Source of the DNA: SM23-28-2 sp964512285
Lineage (GTDB): Bacteria; Chloroflexota; Dehalococcoidia; SM23-28-2
Length of the DNA stretch: 5,535 bases
Direction: 5' to 3'
NCBI GenBank assembly: GCA_964512285.1
Contig: CAZEJO010000060.1
Location: 1 to 5,535 of the forward strand
This document shows, one piece after another, positions 1-5,535 of the stretch. The position numbers and the translations under genes were made by a program. Position 1 is the stretch's first letter. The number at the start of each line of letters is the position of its first letter. The notes below the pieces were generated by a model. That model did not search any database. It had not been told where the DNA came from and saw only the letters and a program-made list of their open reading frames with translations.

Positions 1-99
1 GCCGGCGTCGCGCAGGGCGCGGGCGACCACCTTGGCCCCGCGGTCGTGGCCGTCCAGGCCGGGCTTGGCGATGATGACCTTGAGCTTGTCCTTCGTCAT
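1..99 (-). CDS. mcmA2: Methylmalonyl-CoA mutase, cobalamin-binding chain (partial, N-terminal 33 residues)
   Basis: Only the first 33 codons are present; the gene continues past the left edge. They read as the start of a B12-binding Rossmann-like domain: a beta strand (KVIIAK, residues 7-12) followed by PGLDGHDRGAK. The motif D16-x-H18-x-x-G21 is the base-off/His-on cobalamin signature. H18 should be the lower axial ligand to cobalt, and K12 and D16 match the conserved Lys and Asp of the Propionibacterium enzyme (K604, D608, H610) in both identity and spacing. In the split form of the mutase this short chain binds adenosylcobalamin and pairs with the separately encoded catalytic chain, which is the first gene of this operon. 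The ATG at 99 is supported by a GAGG site five bases upstream and by in-frame TAG codons at 118-120 and 127-129. Residue matches are seen directly; the pairing with the 707-2362 product is inferred from the operon. Confidence 0.9.
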   Translation of the reverse strand, partial: MTKDKLKVIIAKPGLDGHDRGAKVVARALRDAG

Positions 100-104
100 G
101 GCTA

Positions 105-108
105 CCTC
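105..108 (-). promoter_or_regulatory. Ribosome binding site of the cobalamin-binding chain
   Basis: GAGG on the minus strand, five bases before the ATG at 99. It fixes the start of the B12-binding chain and shows that this chain is translated separately from the small ORF upstream, although both lie in the same frame. Confidence 0.6.
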
Positions 109-126
109 GTTCGACAGCTAGTTGTC

Positions 127-222
127 CTACCCGCCTGCCTCCAGCGCCTGCTTGAGCCTGGCCGTCTCCTGTACCTTGGCCGGCGACGCCGTTGTGCTGA
201 TAGTCTTGGAAACCTCGATCAT
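127..222 (-). CDS. Candidate small protein (31 aa) inside the methylmalonyl-CoA mutase operon
   Basis: A short frame between the epimerase gene and the cobalamin-binding chain. It starts with ATG at 222 and ends with TAG at 127-129. The peptide begins MIEVSKTISTT, continues with a charged stretch likely to be helical (residues about 15-29, containing KVQETARLKQALEA), and ends GG. It has no membrane segment, signal peptide or Cys/His pattern. The reason to take it seriously is the ribosome binding site GGAGG seven bases before the ATG, as good as those of the certain genes around it. It is 63 bases from the epimerase stop and 27 bases from the next ATG, and it is in frame with the B12-binding chain, separated by two TAG codons. 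I do not recognise a family. It could be a real small subunit or stabilising peptide, a leader whose translation couples to the next gene, a remnant of an N-terminal extension of the next gene, or a chance frame. Confidence 0.45.
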   Translation of the reverse strand: MIEVSKTISTTASPAKVQETARLKQALEAGG

Positions 223-229
223 TGCTCGT

Positions 230-234
230 CCTCC
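230..234 (-). promoter_or_regulatory. Ribosome binding site of the candidate small ORF
   Basis: GGAGG on the minus strand with seven bases to the ATG at 222, which is ideal bacterial spacing. It is the main evidence that the 31-residue frame is translated. Confidence 0.55.
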
Positions 235-285
235 GCGCTCGCTACCTGCCGAATAGCTCGCGAACGGCCCAATCGTGCCATAGCC

Positions 286-687
286 TCACTCCGGCGGCTG
301 GGCCAGCTCCAGCAGCACGCCCTTGGTGGAGCGGGGGTGAAGGAAGCAGATGCGTCCCACCAGGCCCTCACGCGGCTCCTGGTCGATGAGCTCGACGCCC
401 TTGGCCTTAAGGCCGACCAGGTCCTTGTCGATGTCGTCGGTCTGCAAGCAGATGTGATGCAGGCCTTCGCCGCGCCGTTCGAGGAAGCGCCCCACGGGGG
501 TGTCCGGGCCGAGGGGCTCCAGGAGCTCGATCTCGCTCTCGCCGATGGTCAGTACGGCAGCCTTGACCCCCTGGTCCTCGCGCGTCGCTTGCTCGTGGAC
601 AGCCAGCCCCAGGGTGTCGCGATAGAAGCGCAGGGCGTCTTCCAGGCTTCTGACGGCGATGGCCACGTGATGGATCTTCTGGATCAC
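286..687 (-). CDS. mce: Methylmalonyl-CoA epimerase (VOC superfamily)
   Basis: A cytoplasmic protein of 133 residues, the usual length for bacterial methylmalonyl-CoA epimerase, which interconverts the (2S) and (2R) forms of methylmalonyl-CoA so that the mutase can use the product of propionyl-CoA carboxylase. It shows the two beta-alpha-beta-beta-beta halves of the VOC fold: residues about 3-58 start with KIHHVAIAV and end with IELLEPLG, and residues about 74-130 start with GLHHICLQTDDI. By analogy with characterised epimerases, the likely metal ligands are H7, H78 and E127 (in GVLLEL), and E37 in REDQGVK lies where a catalytic Glu is expected. The start is GTG at 687, with AAGGAGGG eight bases before it; no in-frame ATG competes. 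It is second in the operon, 19 bases after the mutase stop. Other VOC enzymes look similar, but the operon context makes epimerase by far the best call. Confidence 0.93.
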   Translation of the reverse strand: MIQKIHHVAIAVRSLEDALRFYRDTLGLAVHEQATREDQGVKAAVLTIGESEIELLEPLGPDTPVGRFLERRGEGLHHICLQTDDIDKDLVGLKAKGVELIDQEPREGLVGRICFLHPRSTKGVLLELAQPPE

Positions 688-695
688 CCTAGATT

Positions 696-703
696 CCCTC
701 CTT
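696..703 (-). promoter_or_regulatory. Strong ribosome binding site of the epimerase gene
   Basis: AAGGAGGG on the minus strand, eight bases before a GTG codon. The strong site offsets the weak start codon and decides the start. It lies in the 19-base gap after the mutase stop codon. Confidence 0.75.
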
Positions 704-706
704 GGC

Positions 707-2362
<1,656 letters not shown>

Positions 2363-2366
2363 ATCG

Positions 2367-2373
2367 CCCTCCT
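2367..2373 (-). promoter_or_regulatory. Ribosome binding site of the mutase large chain
   Basis: AGGAGGG on the minus strand, followed by CGAT and GTG. The string ATGTG holds both an out-of-frame ATG (2364-2362) and the in-frame GTG (2362-2360). Only the GTG opens the 551-residue frame. Confidence 0.75.
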
Positions 2374-2426
2374 ACCAGGATTCACGCGCCGCGTTCGCCT
2401 CGGACAGAGGGAGAACCTGCGGCGAA

Positions 2427-2455
2427 AGTGTAGCGCAGGCAATAGGGAGAGTCAA
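2427..2455 (-). promoter_or_regulatory. Sigma-70-type promoter of the methylmalonyl-CoA mutase operon
   Basis: On the minus strand, TTGACT (2455-2450) is followed after exactly 17 bases by TACACT (2432-2427). These match the consensus boxes at five of six and four of six positions. Transcription would start near 2420, giving a leader of roughly 57 bases before the GTG at 2362. No transcript data are available here; the call rests on box quality, spacing and position. Confidence 0.7.
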
Positions 2456-2477
2456 TTTGGAGCCCTGTTCAACGATA

Positions 2478-2503
2478 GACCGTGGTCATGCTATACTGAC
2501 CGT
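2478..2503. repeat. GACC/GGTC repeat cluster, possible operator
   Basis: Three short half-sites lie in 26 bases: GACC (2478-2481), GGTC (2484-2487) and GACC (2498-2501). GACCGT occurs twice as a direct repeat exactly 20 bases apart (2478 and 2498). GGTCA (2484-2488) and TGACC (2497-2501) form an inverted repeat around the candidate -10 element of the exchanger gene. This arrangement would suit a dimeric repressor covering the promoter. The units are short, so chance is a real alternative. Confidence 0.35.
2489..2497 (+). promoter_or_regulatory. Extended -10 promoter element for the exchanger gene
   Basis: TGC-TATACT: a TG dinucleotide one base before a -10 hexamer with five of six consensus positions. 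The region where a -35 box would sit (TTCAAC, 2468-2473) matches poorly, as is common for extended -10 promoters. The start of transcription would be near 2504, with a leader of about 125 bases before the ATG at 2629. This promoter and the mutase operon promoter point away from each other with predicted starts about 85 bases apart. Confidence 0.5.
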
Positions 2504-2628
2504 CGAATGGCTTCAGGCTCAAGAGTCGGCCGCTAGGTTGTTGCATGGGATCGCCTTTAGAACGCCTGCCCTTCGTTGTTCCCCCTGATATGCCCGCAAT
2601 GGCTCCTCGGTAAGGGCTACGTCGGCCT

Positions 2629-3942
2629 ATGCCTTCTCCATCCGGACAAGAAGACCGCCCAGTGAAGGGGGCCGCCACCTTCAGGAACTGGCTGCTGCTG
2701 GGCGTCTGCGCGGCGGCTTGCGCCCCCGCCCCCATCCTCCGCCTTCTCCTGGTCACGGGGGTCATTCCAGAGCTGGGGAGCGTGCAGTCGGTGCTGATCT
2801 TCGGCTCCGCGATTGTAGCCGCCGCTTTCCTGCTGAGCTGGGCATCGGAGACCGCCGAGAAGGACATCCCCCAGGGGCTAGCCCTGGCGGCCATCGCCCT
2901 CATCGCCGTCCTGCCGGAGTATGCGGTGGATCTCTACCTGGCCTGGACAGCGCCAGGCAACGCGGATAATGCCGCGCTTGCGACGGCCAACATGACGGGG
3001 GCCAATCGTCTTCTGGTGGGCGTGGGCTGGCCGATGGTGTTCCTGATTTACTGGCTGCGCAGTAAGAACGGCGTCCTGCACATCGGCGGCCACGACGCCT
3101 CGCTGGGCATCATCTTCCTGGGGGCGGCCACCCTCTACAACTTCGTCATCCCTATCAAGGGGAACATATCTCTCATCGACACGGTGGTTCTGTTCAGCCT
3201 GTTCGGAGGCTACATCTACCTGGTCTCGCGGATGCCTACGGGCGAGCCGGAGCTGGTGGGGCCTGCTTCCACCCTGGGCTCTCTGCCCAAACGGCGGCGG
3301 CAGAGCATAGTCACCTTCCTTTTCCTGTATTCTGCCCTGGCCATCTTCTCCGCCGCCGAGCCCTTCGTCGAGGGACTGAAGGGCATAGGCGAGGAGCTGG
3401 GCATCAGCGAATTCGTCCTCATCCAGTGGTTTGCCCCGCTGGCTTCGGAGGCGCCCGAGCTAACCATTGCCGCCATCCTCGCCTCGCGGGGTCGGGCGCT
3501 TGCCGCCATGGTCATGCTCATCTCCTCCAAGGTCAACCAGTGGACGCTCCTCATCGGCAGCCTGCCGGTGGCCTACAGCATTTCCGGCACTGACATCTCG
3601 CCGCTGCCCATGGACTCACGCCAGGTGGAGGAGGTCTTCCTGACCGCTGCCCAGTCGGCGTTCGCTGTGGCCATTTTTATCAGCCTGAGCATCTCCCTCC
3701 GAGAGGCGCTGCTTCTGCTGGGGCTGTTCGGCACTCAGCTCTTCTTCACCGATCCGGCCGTGCGCTATGGCTATGGAGGGTTCTACCTGCTGCTGGCGGC
3801 TTTCGTCCTCTTCCAGGACCGACGCACGCTGCCCATCGTCTTTCGAGAGGCCAGGCAACCAAGCGGCAAGGCTCCCCCCCGATCGACAGGTCCGCCAGGG
3901 GACTCAAGAGCACGAGGCCGAACGAAAAAGCCGAGCCGTTAG
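2629..3942 (+). CDS. Inner-membrane cation antiporter of the Ca2+/cation antiporter (CaCA) superfamily
   Basis: A 437-residue integral membrane protein with about ten or more hydrophobic segments: roughly 20-43, 52-71, 83-107, 127-143, 157-176, 181-200, 226-246, 262-286, 289-314, 338-374 and 381-397. Two inverted-repeat signatures point to CaCA exchangers, which swap Na+ or H+ against Ca2+ or another cation. The first is ALIAVLPEYAVD (90-101) followed by NMTGANRLLVG (121-131). The second is APLASEAPELTIAA (269-282) followed by ISSKVNQWTLLIG (298-310). E97 and E277 are the expected ion-site glutamates of the LPE motifs. The usual GSNIFN segments are replaced by GANRLL and SSKVNQ, a pattern I recall from bacterial proteins annotated as sodium:proton exchangers, so the ion is uncertain. 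The positively charged tail (398-437) is probably cytoplasmic. No strong ribosome binding site precedes the ATG; a GTG at 2662 (residue 12) is a possible alternative start. It stands alone, divergent from the mutase operon. Confidence 0.85.
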   Translation: MPSPSGQEDRPVKGAATFRNWLLLGVCAAACAPAPILRLLLVTGVIPELGSVQSVLIFGSAIVAAAFLLSWASETAEKDIPQGLALAAIALIAVLPEYAVDLYLAWTAPGNADNAALATANMTGANRLLVGVGWPMVFLIYWLRSKNGVLHIGGHDASLGIIFLGAATLYNFVIPIKGNISLIDTVVLFSLFGGYIYLVSRMPTGEPELVGPASTLGSLPKRRRQSIVTFLFLYSALAIFSAAEPFVEGLKGIGEELGISEFVLIQWFAPLASEAPELTIAAILASRGRALAAMVMLISSKVNQWTLLIGSLPVAYSISGTDISPLPMDSRQVEEVFLTAAQSAFAVAIFISLSISLREALLLLGLFGTQLFFTDPAVRYGYGGFYLLLAAFVLFQDRRTLPIVFREARQPSGKAPPRSTGPPGDSRARGRTKKPSR

Positions 3943-4262
3943 ACTTCATCCAAGCGCCTGGCTGAGCAAGCCCGGCGGGCGATAGAGGATTCAAACCTCT
4001 GAGCCCCTCTCTGCAAGAGCCAATGTCTCCCTGTTGCGTCGTGTCGGCAGGGGTCGACTCTGGCCTCGAGGACACGCTGTCTGCCATTCTTCGCCCCGGA
4101 TAGGCCGGACCAGCCGAAGACCTAGACAGACGCAGAGGCTGACGCTACTTGTCACTCCCATTCATCTCCCAACGGAGAGGAAAAACCTGTAACCGATTTT
4201 TCGCCCCAGCGTCCTACATAGTAGAGCTGAAGGCAAACAGGGCTTCTCGCTGAGCGCGCACA

Positions 4263-4323
4263 GCCGCCTCGCGGCGGCCTTGCTGAGTACTCCCTAGTAC
4301 AACTCACCAAGGCCAAAAGGCCT
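4263..4323 (+). repeat. Cluster of three overlapping hairpins upstream of the sensor gene
   Basis: Hairpin 1 is GCCGCC-TCGC-GGCGGC (4263-4278). Hairpin 2 pairs GGCCTTG (4276-4282) with CAAGGCC (4308-4314) and, after a C/C mismatch, TGAGT (4284-4288) with ACTCA (4302-4306), giving 12 pairs round a 13-base loop. Within its inner part GTACT-CCCT-AGTAC (4287-4300) is an alternative to the 5-pair stem. Hairpin 3 is AGGCC-AAAA-GGCCT (4310-4323). Hairpin 2 shares bases with 1 and with 3, so full forms of neighbours exclude each other. It ends 64 bases before the sensor ATG. It may be a structured leader, a protein-binding site or an unrelated palindromic repeat. The pairing is seen directly; the function is unknown. 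Confidence 0.55.
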
Positions 4324-4376
4324 CCGGCGTTGCCGCACCGTAAGCGAAGACGGCCAGGTGGCAGCTCAGCCATTCT

Positions 4377-4380
4377 GGAG
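4377..4380 (+). promoter_or_regulatory. Ribosome binding site of the GAF/PAS sensor gene
   Basis: GGAG with seven bases to the ATG at 4388. An in-frame TAG sits directly before the ATG (4385-4387), so the start cannot lie further upstream. Confidence 0.65.
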
Positions 4381-4387
4381 TAGATAG

Positions 4388-5535
4388 ATGCGCCAGCACG
4401 TCGAGGCGCTCAGCCAACTAGCGAGAATCGGTATCGAGGGTCCCGCCGCCAAGGAGACCCTCACTCAGGCGGCCAGCATCATCCGCCGCGCCACGGGGAC
4501 AGCCGAGGCGATGCTGGTCTATGCCGAGAACGAGGATTTCCTCGTTTGCACCGACGCAGAGAATGATGCCGCCACCGAACTCACCCTGAATGCTCTGTGG
4601 ATAGTGCAGCGTCAGATTGTAGAGCTGGGCGGGCCAATAGCCTTTAACCTTATAGGCCACCGAGTGGAGGACTTCACCAGCGCCCGCAGTGATGAAGAGC
4701 GGGAATTTCTGGCCCTCTCCCTACCCACCGGTGAGGGCGCGTCCGAGATGTGCATCCTCCGGGGGGTCCCGGAGCACAAGAGCCGGGCCACAATCCTACG
4801 CTTCATGGAATCGGCGACGCCTGCTCTCACTATCATTCTGGAGCGGTTCCTCATAGCCGGCCGGAGCCAGCGCTACGGCGAGAAGCTCAGCGCCCTCGCC
4901 AACGCCGCTCAGCTACTCGCCCAGTCAGATGACCTACAAGCAGCCTTGACCGATCTGGCCACGGCCATCGCTGGGTCGACCGCCAGCGACTACGTAAGCA
5001 TCGATGTCTACGACGCCGATAGCGGGCGCTTTGTTCTGCGCGCCCTAAGCCAGTCGCGTTTTGCGGGTCTGTCGGTGACCCAGGCCTGGATCAACTCATT
5101 GGACCCCGATCGACCCGACCCACGCAATCTGGAAGTCATGCGCAACCGCCAACCGTTCCTATCGCCCGACATCCAGAATGACGAACGGGAACCCGAGGCT
5201 GCGCGGCGGTACTTCGAGGCAACTCTCATAAGGTCAATGGCGACTTTTCCCGTGCTGTTTCAGGACGAGTTCTTGGGAACAGTGGCCTTCGTCTACTATG
5301 CGCCCCACACCTTCCCTCCAGAGGAGATCAGCTTCCTTCAAGGCTTTGTCGCCCAGGCGGCCACGTCCCTTAAGGCGCTGCAGATGCATAACGAACTACA
5401 GCGCTATACGCAGGAACTCAAAAGATCCGCCGATGAATACATCGCTACCACCAACCTGACGGGCGACATCATTTGCAGGATGGACAAGGATGGCAACTGG
5501 ACCTTCCTCAACGACGCCGCCTGCCAATTCTATGG
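4388..5535 (+). CDS. GAF/PAS-domain sensor protein (partial, C-terminus outside the window)
   Basis: The frame stays open for 382 codons from ATG 4388 to the window edge. No signal peptide or membrane segment is visible, so the part seen is cytoplasmic. Residues about 1-155 form a divergent GAF-like region, ending in a helix (140-158). Residues about 165-332 form a clearer GAF domain: helix LSALANAAQLLAQSDDLQAA, strands DYVSIDVYDADSGRFVLRAL, then FPVLFQDEFLGTVAFVYYAPHTF and EEISFLQGFVAQAATSL. A helical linker (332-350) leads into a PAS domain, of which DIICRMDKDGNWTFLNDAACQFY (from about 360) is present. Such proteins sense small ligands or redox state and usually end in a histidine kinase or a GGDEF/EAL module, but the output domain is missing here, so kinase or cyclase activity cannot be claimed. 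No Cys/His cluster diagnostic of a bound cofactor is seen in the GAF parts. Start choice is supported by GGAG seven bases upstream and an adjacent in-frame stop. Confidence 0.85.
   Translation, partial: MRQHVEALSQLARIGIEGPAAKETLTQAASIIRRATGTAEAMLVYAENEDFLVCTDAENDAATELTLNALWIVQRQIVELGGPIAFNLIGHRVEDFTSARSDEEREFLALSLPTGEGASEMCILRGVPEHKSRATILRFMESATPALTIILERFLIAGRSQRYGEKLSALANAAQLLAQSDDLQAALTDLATAIAGSTASDYVSIDVYDADSGRFVLRALSQSRFAGLSVTQAWINSLDPDRPDPRNLEVMRNRQPFLSPDIQNDEREPEAARRYFEATLIRSMATFPVLFQDEFLGTVAFVYYAPHTFPPEEISFLQGFVAQAATSLKALQMHNELQRYTQELKRSADEYIATTNLTGDIICRMDKDGNWTFLNDAACQFY

Larger units (their letters stand above)
3943..4387. other. 445-base intergenic region with several hairpins and no convincing gene
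   Basis: Neither strand holds a frame that looks like a protein. Inverted repeats seen are AGAGG-7-CCTCT (3984-4000), a TCTTCG/CGAAGA pair (4088-4093 with 4115-4120) enclosing CCGG-5-CCGG (4096-4108), TCTCC-4-GGAGA (4165-4178), and the stronger cluster at 4263-4323. No hairpin is followed directly by a T run, so I cannot point to an intrinsic terminator for the exchanger gene. I see no good -35/-10 pair for the downstream sensor gene, although its promoter must lie here or upstream. Confidence 0.6.

Noticed and set aside
2507..2536. A nine-codon frame (MASGSRVGR) just after the predicted exchanger transcription start
   Set aside because: It is too short to support, has no ribosome binding site, and shows no run of regulatory codons as in an attenuator leader peptide.
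3984..4000. AGAGG-ATTCAAA-CCTCT, resembling a tRNA T-arm
   Set aside because: The loop lacks the exact TTCRA register closed by a G-C pair, and no acceptor, D or anticodon arms can be fitted around it.
3746..4087. A 113-codon frame on the minus strand at the exchanger's 3' end
   Set aside because: It is antisense to the exchanger's C-terminus and extends into non-coding DNA. I found no ribosome site or domain for it.
4165..4201. TCTCC-CAAC-GGAGA hairpin followed by a T run, as a terminator for the exchanger gene
   Set aside because: The stem has only five pairs, and the T run (4197-4201) is about 18 bases downstream instead of adjacent.
4228..4290. Possible cyclic di-GMP riboswitch (AAGGCAAACAGGG resembles part of the class I core)
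   Set aside because: The second conserved core (ACGCAAAGCC-like) and the tetraloop-receptor features are absent, so the match is a short coincidence.
4152..4373. A 73-codon frame on the minus strand in the intergenic region
   Set aside because: Its Arg/Gly/Pro-rich composition reflects the GC-rich hairpins it covers, and no family resemblance is visible.

Overview
The window is GC-rich bacterial DNA with two transcription units that diverge from a shared intergenic region (about 2363-2628), and a third, incomplete gene on the right. The likely source is a Chloroflexota-type bacterium, possibly Dehalococcoidia-like or an uncultured relative. That is an inference from the split methylmalonyl-CoA mutase, the exchanger subfamily and the GAF/PAS sensor style; no rRNA or marker gene here proves it.

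Left half, minus strand (2362 down to 1): an operon for interconverting methylmalonyl-CoA and succinyl-CoA. Order of transcription: the catalytic large chain of methylmalonyl-CoA mutase (707-2362), methylmalonyl-CoA epimerase (286-687), a possible 31-residue small protein (127-222), and the cobalamin-binding chain of the mutase (1-99, cut by the window edge after 33 codons). Each gene, including the small one, has its own purine-rich ribosome binding site. The first two genes start with GTG. A near-consensus sigma-70 promoter (TTGACT, 17 bases, TACACT) lies upstream at 2427-2455. Together the products would epimerise (2S)- to (2R)-methylmalonyl-CoA and rearrange it to succinyl-CoA with adenosylcobalamin, or run the reverse path towards propionyl-CoA.

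Middle, plus strand: a 437-residue membrane protein of the Ca2+/cation antiporter (CaCA) superfamily (2629-3942), with two inverted alpha-repeat-like regions whose ion-site motifs differ from the classical ones. An extended -10 element (TGC-TATACT) sits upstream and is bracketed by short GACC/GGTC repeats that could form an operator.

Right part, plus strand: a 445-base stretch without a convincing gene (3943-4387) holds several hairpins, the best being an overlapping cluster at 4263-4323. After it, an open frame begins at 4388 and runs off the window. It encodes a cytoplasmic sensor with a GAF-like region, a second GAF domain and the start of a PAS domain; its output domain is not in the window.

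I see no IS element, CRISPR array, tRNA or rRNA. Most of the window is ordinary metabolism. The points worth a second look are the small ORF inside the mutase operon, the overlapping hairpins before the sensor gene, and the repeat cluster on the exchanger's promoter.
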